A stretch of 64,000 bases of DNA from Campylobacter sp. (GTDB lineage Bacteria > Campylobacterota > Campylobacteria > Campylobacterales > Campylobacteraceae): the NCBI RefSeq assembly GCF_019423325.1, contig NZ_JAHZBQ010000001.1, forward strand, positions 62,001-126,000, in the 5' to 3' direction. A program made the translations under genes and the position numbers. Numbering within the stretch: position 1 is the stretch's first letter; each line of letters opens with the position of its first letter. This document shows, piece by piece, positions 1-9,146 of this stretch. The notes below the pieces were generated by a model, which saw only the letters and a list, made by a program, of their open reading frames with translations, made no database searches and was not told the origin of the DNA.

Positions 1-1972
1 AAACGTAGTTACCAACGACCGCGATAAGATAAATGAGCTCATCGGCTTGCGTCCGGGTCAGGTTTACGACGAGGTGGCTGCTAAAAAAGCAGAGACCCGC
101 ATCAAGCAATACTACGAAGTCAAGGGCTTTTTTGACACCGTGGTGGAATTTTATCCAAAGCCGATAAACGACGATAAATCGGTCATCTTGCTAACGATCG
201 AGGTAAATCGCGGCGAAAATATCATCATCGATAAGGTAAATTTAGTAGGCGCGGACAAGCTAGACTATGACGATATAGAGCCATCCGTTGCCAATAAAGA
301 ACGCGAGATGCTGGGCTGGATGTGGGGCTTTAACGACGGCAAGGTAAAAACCGCCGAGCTTCCTAACGACGCAAATAGAATTCAAGAAGAATATTATAAA
401 AAAGGCTACTTAGATGCGCAGGTTTCTGCGCCGCTACTTAATGCTGATATGGATAATTACACTGCTGATCTTACTTACTATATCAGCGAGGGCGAGCAAT
501 ACACCGTAAGCTCCGTAGATATCGAATATCCTGCAGATATAATCAAGCTTGATAAAGAAAAGGTTTTGGACGATTTCAAGCTTCAAAAGGGCGATACAAT
601 GAATTCCGAGCGTTTGCGCCGCGATATGAATACGCTAGAGACTTTAGTCGCGGATCAGGGATACGCCTATGTGCGTATCGTGCCTAAGACTAAGCAGGAC
701 AAAGAAGCTCGCACGGTCGCTATCACGTATCAAGTTATCCCAGAGGATAAAGTCTATATTAGAAACGTAACGATCTCGGGTAACGATAAGACCGAGGATA
801 AGGTTATCCGCCGCGAGATGTATCTGACCGAGGGAAATTTATATAGCAAAACCGACTACAACGATTCATTAAATTCTTTAAAACGCACGGGGTATTTCGA
901 TGAGGTGGAGATTAAAGAAAACCGCGTTTCTAACGATCAGATCGATCTTGAAGTCGCAGTCAAAGAAGCTCCTACAGGCTCTATCACGGGTGGTATCGGA
1001 TATGGCAGCGAGGATGGAATTTTACTTAGCGGCGGTATCAGCGATCGTAACGTATTTGGCACCGGTCTTCACGGCGCATTTTCGGTCGAAAAGAGCGACG
1101 ATCAGTTAAGCGGACGCTTGAGCTTAACCAATCCTAGAGTGTTTGATTCTGAGTATAGCTTGGGCGGATCGATCTTTGCCAACGATTACGACTGGGACGA
1201 TTACGATGAGAAATCTTACGGATTTTCAATCACGGGCGGTCGCAAAATCGGACGCAATACCGATGTAAGCCTTACGTATTATCTTGAAAAAAGCGAGATT
1301 AAGGGCTTAAACGAATATTACGCCAAAGCGGGCTATCTAGATGGCAAGAATTTAAAAAGCTCGATCATCCCGTCTATTACATACAACAGCACCGATGATT
1401 ATTACTTGCCAAGAAGCGGTATGATCGCAAGTGCCAGCTTAGAATACGCGGGTCTTGGCGGCGATATGGACTACACCAAGGCGCGAGGGTCGTTTAACTA
1501 CTACTTTGGCTTGCGAGATTATATCGATCACGACATTATCTTTAGATACAAAGCTGCAACGGGCTATATGTGGGAAGGTAATAAAAAGATCCCGATCAAC
1601 GAAAAGCTATTCCTAGGCGGAATGAAAAGCATTAGAGGCTACGAAGGTCGCAGTATCCCGAAAAAAGAGATCTGCTTAAATGCAAATAATTGCCGCTATA
1701 TCGAAACAGGCGGCATGCAGAGCTTCAATAACTCTTTTGAGCTAAGCTTTCCGGTGGTTGATAGGCTTAAAATGCGCTTTGTAACGTTTTTTGACTACGG
1801 AATGATCGGCGATCATGACTGGAATGAGGAGGAGCGTTACAGCACGGGTGCTGGTATCGAGTGGATGACGCCGATGGGGCCTTTGCAGTTATACTTCGTC
1901 AAGCCGCTTAATAAAAAACCGCACGACGATACAAATAGCTTCGAATTTAGCATCGGCGCTAGATTTAATTAA
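1..1972 (+). CDS. bamA: BamA outer membrane assembly factor (5' partial)
   Basis: This is the central barrel protein of the machine that folds and inserts outer membrane beta-barrel proteins. The reading frame is open from base 2, so the gene starts before the window. The TTG at 47 is only an internal Leu codon. About 657 residues are visible, against roughly 740-800 for the family, so the signal peptide and part of the first POTRA repeat are missing. Several POTRA modules follow one another, for example around DKVNLVGADKLD and RNVTISGNDKTED. The C-terminal half is a surface-antigen barrel with GGIGYGSEDGILLSGGISDRN, the FLGGMKSIRGYEGRS loop signature (RGYE) and a typical terminal strand ending in phenylalanine (FEFSIGARFN). 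A hairpin terminator follows directly. The family assignment is firm. Confidence 0.96.
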   Translation, partial: NVVTNDRDKINELIGLRPGQVYDEVAAKKAETRIKQYYEVKGFFDTVVEFYPKPINDDKSVILLTIEVNRGENIIIDKVNLVGADKLDYDDIEPSVANKEREMLGWMWGFNDGKVKTAELPNDANRIQEEYYKKGYLDAQVSAPLLNADMDNYTADLTYYISEGEQYTVSSVDIEYPADIIKLDKEKVLDDFKLQKGDTMNSERLRRDMNTLETLVADQGYAYVRIVPKTKQDKEARTVAITYQVIPEDKVYIRNVTISGNDKTEDKVIRREMYLTEGNLYSKTDYNDSLNSLKRTGYFDEVEIKENRVSNDQIDLEVAVKEAPTGSITGGIGYGSEDGILLSGGISDRNVFGTGLHGAFSVEKSDDQLSGRLSLTNPRVFDSEYSLGGSIFANDYDWDDYDEKSYGFSITGGRKIGRNTDVSLTYYLEKSEIKGLNEYYAKAGYLDGKNLKSSIIPSITYNSTDDYYLPRSGMIASASLEYAGLGGDMDYTKARGSFNYYFGLRDYIDHDIIFRYKAATGYMWEGNKKIPINEKLFLGGMKSIRGYEGRSIPKKEICLNANNCRYIETGGMQSFNNSFELSFPVVDRLKMRFVTFFDYGMIGDHDWNEEERYSTGAGIEWMTPMGPLQLYFVKPLNKKPHDDTNSFEFSIGARFN

Positions 1973-1995
1973 AAGCGACGACTTGCGAACGCCGT

Positions 1996-2024
1996 GGCGT
2001 GCGTAGATTTTTCTACCGCACGCC
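1996..2024 (+). terminator. Hairpin terminator after bamA
   Basis: GGCGTGCGTAGA pairs with TCTACCGCACGCC around a T-rich loop, with one bulged C. It is followed by TTAAATTATTT. It starts 23 bases after the bamA stop codon, as expected for an intrinsic terminator. Confidence 0.7.
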
Positions 2025-2538
2025 TTAAATTATTTAATAATGCTCGCAATTTTAGCTTTTTGTGTAGCGCTTATTTGCAGCCGAATTATTGTAGGCGGTT
2101 TGAGCTAAATTTTAATTGGAATTCCGCTCGGCTTAGGATGAAATTTAAACGCATAGCTTGCTTTGAATTTTTTAGAATTTTATTTATCAAGATAGTTTGA
2201 AATTCCATTCGTATGGTAAAATTTTAAGTATAAGAATTCTAAAAAATCAATACAAACCATTAACATAATTTAAAGAAATTCTAATATTGAAATTTTAAAG
2301 ATTACGATATAGACGATAAACGCCGCTTTGTCGCGCGCGGAATTTCACTGCATAGGATCTAGCGCGTCACTGAATTTTAAAGCTCATAAATTTTTGAGAT
2401 TCTAAAATTGCTAGAATTTAAAATCTGAAATTCGCCTCGTAAATCGCTAAACATTTGCGTTAAATTTTGCCTCGCTTTACCGATAATTTAAGTTAAGCTT
2501 GTAAAATCGCGCTCTAAAATCATATCAAAGGCTCTTTT
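2025..2538. other. Intergenic region bamA to M23 peptidase
   Basis: About 510 bases of AT-rich sequence full of AAATTTTA and GAATTTTA words. A 68-codon open frame at 1994-2200 begins inside the terminator, has no ribosome site and has no recognisable composition, so I reject it. No RNA gene was recognised. Confidence 0.5.
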
Positions 2539-3918
2539 ATGCGTAGAAATGGCAATGGAACGAAGCTTAAAATTTTAATATTTCTTATTATAATATGCGC
2601 TTTGGTTTATGGAATTTTTAGAATTTTCACCTCGCCGAAATTTGAAAAAAATCCTCCGCAAATTGCGCTGGAAAATGAAATTTATTGGAATTTAACCTCG
2701 CCTTTAAAGATTAAAATTTCAGACGATACCGGCATTAAGCTTGTCCGCGTAAACTTAAATGACGGAGCCAGCACGATACCGCTACTAAATGAGGAGCTGA
2801 ACGTTCCGCAAACGACGCTAGAGCTTGCCGTGCAATTTCCTAAAAATTTGATGCTTAATAAAGATAAAAACTACAAGCTCGAGGTTTTTGCAAACGACAT
2901 TAGCTCGTGGAATTTTGCGCAAGGAAATAAGAGCGTAAAAACGGCAAATATAATAATAGATGACAAAAAGCCCCTCATAAATATCATCAATCAATCCTAT
3001 AAAATCACTAAAGGCGGTAGCGCTGTAGTCGTATTCTCAGCTAAAGACGAGCGCCTAAACGAAGTCTATGTCAAAACCAACTATGGCAAAATTTTTAAAG
3101 CAATTCCTTTTGTAAAAGAGGGCTATTATGCGTCTCTCGTAGCGTGGCCTGCAAATTTGGAGGAATTTCGCGCAGAAGCGGTCGCCACTGATCGTGCAGG
3201 CAATGAAAGCATTTCGCAGATCAAATATTTTTATCAGGACAAAAAATATAAAGTCTCTACTATCAAGCTAAATCCGGGTTTTATTAACGGCAAGGTAAGC
3301 GATCTGGCTAGCCAATACGCGCAGAATTTTAACTCGATGAGCGATCTGGAAAAATTTAAATTCGTAAATGAAACTTTGCGTAAGAAAAACGGAGATGATC
3401 TGCACGCTGCTACTAGCGCGGTGCACGAGGATAAAATAAATGGATTTGAGCTAAAGCCTTTTTATCCGCTTGCTAAAGGCGCAGCGGTAGCAAGCTTTGC
3501 CGATCATCGGATATTTTTTATGAACGACGAACAAGTAAGCGAGTCATGGCATATGGGGCTCGATCTAGCAAGCGTTGCAAACGCCGATATCAAAGAGAGC
3601 AACTATGGCAAGGTAGTTTTTGCGCAGGAAAATGGAATTTTCGGATTAAATTTAGGAATTTACTACGGCTTCGGATTATACGGCATATACGGACACTGCT
3701 CGGCGACGCAGCTAAGTGTGGGCAGCGACGTAAAGCCGGGCGACATTCTAGCACAGACGGGCTCAAGCGGCTTTGCTTTCGGAGATCATCTGCATTTTGG
3801 TATCGTAGTTCAGGGCGTGGACGTAAGACCCGAGGAGTGGATGGATCCTAAGTGGATGAAAGATAACATTACCGATGTCTTAGAATCGTCCAAAAAAGTA
3901 ATAGAAAAAGGTAAGTAA
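2539..3918 (+). CDS. M23-family zinc metallopeptidase, membrane anchored
   Basis: Probable peptidoglycan endopeptidase that acts in the periplasm and shapes the cell wall. A single hydrophobic segment at about residues 10-30 anchors the N-terminus. Residues 40-240 look like Ig-like beta-rich modules. The C-terminal M23 (LytM) domain shows WHMGLD with H338 and D342, GIYGHC with H386, and GDHLHFG with H417 and H419. These fit the family's HxxxD and HxH zinc ligands. The start ATG is preceded by AAAGG. It lies 50 bases before lpxC and probably begins that operon; the same neighbour order occurs in C. jejuni (from memory). The exact crosslink cleaved cannot be told from sequence. Confidence 0.88.
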   Translation: MRRNGNGTKLKILIFLIIICALVYGIFRIFTSPKFEKNPPQIALENEIYWNLTSPLKIKISDDTGIKLVRVNLNDGASTIPLLNEELNVPQTTLELAVQFPKNLMLNKDKNYKLEVFANDISSWNFAQGNKSVKTANIIIDDKKPLINIINQSYKITKGGSAVVVFSAKDERLNEVYVKTNYGKIFKAIPFVKEGYYASLVAWPANLEEFRAEAVATDRAGNESISQIKYFYQDKKYKVSTIKLNPGFINGKVSDLASQYAQNFNSMSDLEKFKFVNETLRKKNGDDLHAATSAVHEDKINGFELKPFYPLAKGAAVASFADHRIFFMNDEQVSESWHMGLDLASVANADIKESNYGKVVFAQENGIFGLNLGIYYGFGLYGIYGHCSATQLSVGSDVKPGDILAQTGSSGFAFGDHLHFGIVVQGVDVRPEEWMDPKWMKDNITDVLESSKKVIEKGK

Positions 3919-3968
3919 ATTTTAAAATTTTCGCTATAATGCGCGGGTTAATGAAAACGAGGATAGAA

Positions 3969-4853
3969 ATGAGACAGACAACGATAGCTAAGAAGGTCCA
4001 TAACGTCGGCATCGGGCTGCACAAAGGTGAGCCTATCAGACTTACGTTAGAGCCTTTAGAGGCGGGCAGTGGAATCGTATTTTATAGAAGTGATCTTGGC
4101 GTTAGTTTTAAAGCCGAGCCAAAAAACGTCATAAATACGCAGATGGCGACCGTCGTAGGAAATGAGAAGGGCTATATATCAACAATAGAGCATCTAATGA
4201 GCGCCATTAATGCCTATGGTATCGATAATATCCGTATCATCGTCGATGCTAATGAAATTCCTGTAATGGACGGAAGTTCGGCGAGCTTTTGTATGCTTTT
4301 GGACGAAGCGGGCGTAAGAGAGCTCGACGCAAATAAAAAAGCTCTCATCATCAAGCGTGCCGTGGAGATTCGCGAGGGAGATAAGCTCGTACGGCTAAGC
4401 CCGAGCAAGAGCCCTAAATTTGATTATACAATTAAATTTAGCCATCCGCTCATCGGCACTCAGCACTATGTTTTTGAATTTAGCAAAAAAGTCTATCTTA
4501 AAGAAATTTCGCGCGCCAGAACTTTTGGTTTTTTGAAAGATGTGCAAGCGCTACGTTCCATGGGTCTAGCTCTAGGCGGCAGCTTAGAAAATGCCGTCGT
4601 AATCGATGAGAACAAAATTTTAAACCCCGAGGGTTTGCGTTTTGAAAACGAGTTCGTTCGCCATAAAATTTTAGACGCGATCGGCGATCTTGCGCTCGTA
4701 GGCGCTCCGATTTTGGGCGATTATACGGCGTTTGCGGGAAGCCACGATCTAAATCATAAGCTCACTTTGGCGATTTTAGCCGACACTAAAAATTTAGAGC
4801 TAGTAGATCTTACCGCCGAGGTTGTGCGCGAATATCAAAAAGTCTTTGCTTAA
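3969..4853 (+). CDS. lpxC: UDP-3-O-acyl-N-acetylglucosamine deacetylase
   Basis: Catalyses the first committed step of lipid A synthesis, removing the acetyl group from UDP-3-O-acyl-GlcNAc with a zinc ion in the cytoplasm. The 294-residue product starting MRQTTIAKKVHNVGIGLHKG has the expected family length. An in-frame ATG ten codons upstream (3939) would add MRGLMKTRIE, but GAGGATAGAA sits correctly before the ATG at 3969. Zinc ligands are visible as H75 (STIEHLMSA), H232 and D236 (RHKILDAIGD). A SHDLNHKL motif with H259 and H263 carries the catalytic histidine. The tsaB frame follows at once. Confidence 0.96.
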   Translation: MRQTTIAKKVHNVGIGLHKGEPIRLTLEPLEAGSGIVFYRSDLGVSFKAEPKNVINTQMATVVGNEKGYISTIEHLMSAINAYGIDNIRIIVDANEIPVMDGSSASFCMLLDEAGVRELDANKKALIIKRAVEIREGDKLVRLSPSKSPKFDYTIKFSHPLIGTQHYVFEFSKKVYLKEISRARTFGFLKDVQALRSMGLALGGSLENAVVIDENKILNPEGLRFENEFVRHKILDAIGDLALVGAPILGDYTAFAGSHDLNHKLTLAILADTKNLELVDLTAEVVREYQKVFA

Positions 4854-4877
4854 GGCTGTAAAATCAAAGAGGTTGAA

Positions 4878-5315
4878 ATTCTAATTGCCGCCCTTAGCGC
4901 TCCATGCTTGCTCGGCGTGTATGAAAGTGGCGCCAAGATAGCGGAATTTAAAAGCAATGAGGGCGAAAAAGCCGATAACTTCCTGATCTGCAAATTTAGC
5001 GAAATTCTAAAAACTTATAAGATCAAAGAGCTCATTTACGCAAATACTCCCGGCAGCTTTATGGGCGTGAAGGTAAGCTACGTGATCTTGCGCACGCTTA
5101 GCATCGCTCTTGATGTGCCGCTGTACGCGATCAGCGGCTTTGAGCTAAGCGGCTTCGGGCCGATCAGAGCGAACAAAAACTTCAGCTACGTTTACGAACG
5201 CGGCGAAATCAGGATGAAAAAATGCGCCCCCGCCGCGCTATCTTTGCCGCAGGATTTATCGGTTTTAAATAAAAGCGATGATATACTTCCAAATTACATC
5301 ATAGAAGCGGTTTAG
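4878..5315 (+). CDS. tsaB: TsaB-like tRNA threonylcarbamoyladenosine protein
   Basis: TsaB is the inactive-kinase-fold partner of TsaD in making t6A37 in tRNAs that read ANN codons. The product matches short Campylobacterota TsaB proteins: an N-terminal strand like ILIAALSAPCLLGVYESG, a central NTPGSFMGVKVSYVILRTLSIALDVPLYAISGFEL block (the GSFTGLR-like TsaB signature) and a shortened C-terminus. The start is a problem. The first standard start codon is TTG at 4908, which removes the first beta-strand. The frame is open back to the lpxC stop codon but holds no ATG, GTG or TTG there. An AAGAGG ribosome site precedes an ATT codon at 4878, which I chose. 4908 is the conservative alternative. Confidence 0.75.
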   Translation: MLIAALSAPCLLGVYESGAKIAEFKSNEGEKADNFLICKFSEILKTYKIKELIYANTPGSFMGVKVSYVILRTLSIALDVPLYAISGFELSGFGPIRANKNFSYVYERGEIRMKKCAPAALSLPQDLSVLNKSDDILPNYIIEAV

Positions 5316-5323
5316 GAGAGAGC

Positions 5324-6205
5324 TTGATTATAAGAATTCCTGCGACGAGTGCAAATTTAGGCCCCGGTTTCGACGCGCTCGGCCTTAGCCTAGGGCTATT
5401 TAACGAAGTAGAAATTACCGAGCAGAAGTTTTTTTGCGTATCGCTTAGCGGCGAGGGTAGCGACAGAGCGTGGCTTAAGAAGGGCAACGCTTTTTTGAAT
5501 ATTTTTAATGAAATTTACAGAAAACTAGGCGGCGGGCAAGAGTTAAATTTTAAATTCGCCTTTCACAACAACATCCCGTTTTCGCGTGGGCTAGGTAGCA
5601 GCTCGGCTGTGATCGTAGGCGCTATCGCAAGCGCTTATAAAGTTTGCGGCTTTGAGATCGATCGCGCTAAAATTTTAAACACGGCGCTGGAATATGAAAA
5701 TCACCCCGATAATATCGCGCCCGCAACGCTCGGCGGCTTTGTCAGCAGCGTCGTGGACGGCAAGACGGTTCGCACGCAAAAATGCGAAATTTCGCAAGAT
5801 CTGCAAGCGGTCGTTGTCATTCCCGATACGCCGATGCCTACGAACGAATCTCGCGGCAAGCTGCCTAAGAGCTTTTCGATCAAAGATTGCGTTAGCAACC
5901 TCTCGCACGCGGCGTTTCTGAGTGCTTGCTTTATGCGACGCGACTACGACAGCTTGCGCTATGCCTGTATCGATAAGATGCACGAGCAGATGCGCATGGG
6001 CGTGCTTCCGCAGCTTTTTGGGGTGCGCGAGATCGCCTATGATAACGGCGCGCTTATGAGCTCGCTCTCGGGAAGCGGCTCAAGCTTTTTAAATTTAGCC
6101 TACAGATCCGACGCCGCAAAGCTTAAAGCCTGCCTTAGCGAAAATTTTCAAAACTTCCGCGTCGAAATTTTAGAGATCGACAACGGCGGCTTTAATATTG
6201 ACTAA
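5324..6205 (+). CDS. thrB: Homoserine kinase
   Basis: Phosphorylates L-homoserine with ATP, the step before threonine synthase. It is a GHMP kinase of the usual length (293 residues). The N-terminus MIIRIPATSANLGPGFDALG is the classic ThrB opening. The ATP-binding loop is PFSRGLGSSSA at residues 85-95, and the C-terminal GHMP motif is LSGSGSSFLNL. The start is TTG at 5324, preceded by GGAGAG, only 8 bases after tsaB. It belongs to the lpxC-tsaB-thrB-ylxR-infB transcription unit. Confidence 0.95.
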   Translation: MIIRIPATSANLGPGFDALGLSLGLFNEVEITEQKFFCVSLSGEGSDRAWLKKGNAFLNIFNEIYRKLGGGQELNFKFAFHNNIPFSRGLGSSSAVIVGAIASAYKVCGFEIDRAKILNTALEYENHPDNIAPATLGGFVSSVVDGKTVRTQKCEISQDLQAVVVIPDTPMPTNESRGKLPKSFSIKDCVSNLSHAAFLSACFMRRDYDSLRYACIDKMHEQMRMGVLPQLFGVREIAYDNGALMSSLSGSGSSFLNLAYRSDAAKLKACLSENFQNFRVEILEIDNGGFNID

Positions 6206-6226
6206 GAAAAATAAAGATATAATCGC

Positions 6227-6454
6227 ATGAGCGAACCGATTAGGATGTGCGTTATTTGCAAGGGGCGCTTCGCCAAGCGCGAACTCCACGCCTTTTTGCA
6301 AAATTTTAAAAATATAAGCTCAAACAGACAATTTTATATTTGCGACGGTTGCATAAATCAAAAAGAGAAAATTTCAAAATATCTATCTAAATTTGCGTCT
6401 AGCGCAGATTTGGGACATATCAAGGAGAGGGTTTTAAATGGGTGTTCTGATTAA
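6227..6454 (+). CDS. YlxR-family (DUF448) protein
   Basis: A small basic protein of 75 residues that is encoded beside infB in many bacteria. It begins MSEPIRMCVICKGRFAKREL, with the family's RxCxxC pair (CVIC) and a second pair in CDGC. Family members bind RNA or DNA, and an RNase P connection has been reported for some; the role here is not shown by sequence. The last 17 bases overlap the start of infB in another frame, which suggests translational coupling. Confidence 0.85.
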   Translation: MSEPIRMCVICKGRFAKRELHAFLQNFKNISSNRQFYICDGCINQKEKISKYLSKFASSADLGHIKERVLNGCSD

Positions 6455-9146
6455 AGATATCGCGGACGAGCTTGGATACGCAAGCAAAGAGATAATCGAA
6501 AAAGCGCAGGAGATGGGCTTTAAAAAGGTAAAAACCGCGTCGAATAAAGTAAGCGAAGAGGAAGCTGCCGCTATTTATGATTATATTCAGACGGGAATTT
6601 TGCCGGGGAAAAAGTCAAAGCCCGCAAAGAAAAGCTCCGAAAAAGCGCAAGAAGACGAGAATAAGCCCGCTAAAAAACAGAGTGAAACTAAAAAAACCGC
6701 TAAAAAAGAGAGCCCTAAAAAGGCGGAAAGCTTAAAAGCTTCCGAATCCAAAGAGTCAGCGCAGAGCGCCAAAGAGCCTAGCGACGAAAAAGCGCGTACG
6801 CAAGAGCCTGAGATAAAAACCGAAAAATCTCAAAATCAAAAAGAAGAAATTTCCTCCACCCCGCAGGAGAAAGAGGAGAAGCAAAACGCCGCTTCAAAGC
6901 CTGCTTCGGTGCAGATAAACAGCGGCGATAGCATCGCTAGCGAGAGCCTGCAAAAGCGCCGCGGCTTAGTCATCGTAAAAAAGAAAAAGGAAGTTCAGGT
7001 CCCGGCGGCACAAGATAGGACCGAGCCTAGGCGCGAAAAGATAAGTGCGAGCCTAGAGGCGATCTTTTCAAATGCCGAACTAAATTTGAAAAAGAAAAAG
7101 ATCGAAAAGAAAAAAGCCCCCGCGGCTAAAAAAGAAGATGCCCTTAAAATCGACATCATTCCTGATCACGAGATGGCGGATATCGTCATTGAGGACGAAG
7201 ACGTCGTGGTAATGCCAGATTTCACCGTCAAACCGATCCAAACCGAAAACCGCACCAAAAGTAAAAACCAACCTAATATTTATCGCGCCTCGCAGAATCA
7301 AATTTTCAGCAGTGAGGGCGGTATAAGTCGCGGCGGTCGCAAAAAGCATAAAAAAGCCCCTCGCGAGCAGGGTAGCGAAATCGTAAGTTCTGTAAATATC
7401 CCAAAAGAGATCCGCGTCTATGAGTTCGCCGATAAGATCAAAAAGCAGCCTAGCGAGATCATCGGCAAGCTATTTGCGCTTGGGATGATGACGACGAAAA
7501 ACGATTTTTTGGACGAGGACGCGATAGAAATTTTAGCAAGCGAATTCGGCATTGAGGTAAATATCATCGATGAGGCGCAGGAGTTTGATTACATCAAGGC
7601 CTACGAGGACAGCGAAGGCGAAGAAAATTTAATCGCTAGAGCGCCTGTCATTACCATCATGGGACACGTCGATCACGGCAAAACGAGCCTGCTCGATTAT
7701 ATCCGAAACTCTCGCGTAGCAAGCGGCGAAGCGGGCGGCATCACGCAGCACGTAGGCGCGTATATGGTCGAGAAAAACGGCAGGAAGATCACCTTCATCG
7801 ACACTCCGGGTCACGAGGCCTTTACTTCGATGCGCGCGCGCGGAGCCGAGGTTACCGATATCGTAATCATCGTAGTGGCGGCAGACGACGGCGTCAAGCC
7901 TCAGACTAAGGAGGCTATAGCGCACGCCAAGGCCGCAAACGTGCCGATTATCATCGCGATAAACAAGATGGACAAGCCTAACGCCAATCCCGATCTCGTA
8001 AAAACGGGGCTTGCAGAGCTTGATATCATGCCTACCGAGTGGGGCGGCAGCTACGAGTTCGTGCCAATCTCCGCAAAAACAGGCGACGGGATCGAAAATT
8101 TATTAGAGATCGTGCTTTTGCAAGCCGATCTTTTGGAGCTTAAGGCAGATCCTAGCAAGCAGGCTAAGGCAACCATCATAGAAAGTTCCCTTCAAAAAGG
8201 GCGCGGCGCCGTTGCCACCGTCATCGTGCAAAACGGCACTCTGCACGTCGGAGACACCGTCGTAGCAGGCATCGCATACGGCAAGGTGCGCGCGCTTAGC
8301 GACGATAAGGGTAGAGCGCTAAAGCAAATTTTACCGGGCGAATGCGGCGTCATCATAGGCCTTAGCGAGGTTCCGGGCGCTGGCGAGACGTTGATCGGCG
8401 TTTCAAGCGATAAGGAAGCGCGCGAGTACGCGAGTAAAATTTACGAGCATCAGCGCCAAAAAGAGCTTAGCAAATCGACCAAGGTCACTATCGACGAGCT
8501 AAGCGCCAAGATCGCCGAAGGCTCGCTAAAAAGCCTTCCTGTGATCGTCAAAGCCGACGTTGCGGGCTCGTTGGAGGCTATCAAAGCAAGCCTTGAGAAG
8601 CTCCGCAACGACGAAGTCAAGGTAGATATCATCCACAGCGGCATCGGCGGTATCACGCAAAACGACATCGCCTTAGCAAGCGCCAGCGAAAACTGCGTGA
8701 TCTTGGGCTTCAACGTCCGTCCTACGGGCGAGATCAAAGAGCTTGCCAAGGAGCGCGGCGCGCAGATTAAGACCTACAACGTCATCTACAATCTAATCGA
8801 TGATATCAAGGCGCTTTTGGGCGGCCTTATGAGCCCGATCATCAGCGAGGAAGCCTTGGGCCAGGCCGAGATCCGCCAGGTCATCAACGTGCCTAAGATC
8901 GGGCAGATCGCGGGTTGCATGGTTACCGACGGGCTCATCGCTCGCGGCGCGAAGATCCGCGTCATCAGAGAGGGCGTCATCGTTTTCGAGGGCAACGTCA
9001 GCTCGCTCAAGCGCTTCAAAGACGACGCCAAGGAAGTCGCCAAAGGCTTCGAATGCGGCGTAGGCATCGAGGGCTACGACGATATGCGCGTGGGCGATTT
9101 TATCGAAAGCTACAAGCAAAAAGAGGAGCAGGCTACGATAGACTAA
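6438..9146 (+). CDS. infB: Translation initiation factor IF-2
   Basis: A GTPase that places initiator fMet-tRNA on the 30S subunit and promotes 50S joining. At 902 residues it is normal for the family. It has an N-terminal IF2_N helix (MGVLIKDIADELGYASKEII) and a long Lys/Glu/Ala-rich linker at about residues 55-330. A second IF2_N module follows (RVYEFADKIKKQPSEIIGKLF). The G domain opens at residue 409 with GHVDHGKTS and has DTPGHEAF and NKMD. Domains II, III and C2 end with VGIEGYDDMRVGDFIESY. AAGGAGAGG precedes the ATG at 6438. In many relatives rbfA follows directly; here a 1.1-kb gap intervenes. Confidence 0.97.
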   Translation: MGVLIKDIADELGYASKEIIEKAQEMGFKKVKTASNKVSEEEAAAIYDYIQTGILPGKKSKPAKKSSEKAQEDENKPAKKQSETKKTAKKESPKKAESLKASESKESAQSAKEPSDEKARTQEPEIKTEKSQNQKEEISSTPQEKEEKQNAASKPASVQINSGDSIASESLQKRRGLVIVKKKKEVQVPAAQDRTEPRREKISASLEAIFSNAELNLKKKKIEKKKAPAAKKEDALKIDIIPDHEMADIVIEDEDVVVMPDFTVKPIQTENRTKSKNQPNIYRASQNQIFSSEGGISRGGRKKHKKAPREQGSEIVSSVNIPKEIRVYEFADKIKKQPSEIIGKLFALGMMTTKNDFLDEDAIEILASEFGIEVNIIDEAQEFDYIKAYEDSEGEENLIARAPVITIMGHVDHGKTSLLDYIRNSRVASGEAGGITQHVGAYMVEKNGRKITFIDTPGHEAFTSMRARGAEVTDIVIIVVAADDGVKPQTKEAIAHAKAANVPIIIAINKMDKPNANPDLVKTGLAELDIMPTEWGGSYEFVPISAKTGDGIENLLEIVLLQADLLELKADPSKQAKATIIESSLQKGRGAVATVIVQNGTLHVGDTVVAGIAYGKVRALSDDKGRALKQILPGECGVIIGLSEVPGAGETLIGVSSDKEAREYASKIYEHQRQKELSKSTKVTIDELSAKIAEGSLKSLPVIVKADVAGSLEAIKASLEKLRNDEVKVDIIHSGIGGITQNDIALASASENCVILGFNVRPTGEIKELAKERGAQIKTYNVIYNLIDDIKALLGGLMSPIISEEALGQAEIRQVINVPKIGQIAGCMVTDGLIARGAKIRVIREGVIVFEGNVSSLKRFKDDAKEVAKGFECGVGIEGYDDMRVGDFIESYKQKEEQATID

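Noticed and set aside
1994..2200. 68-codon open frame after bamA
   Set aside because: It starts inside the terminator hairpin, has no ribosome site and no recognisable protein content.
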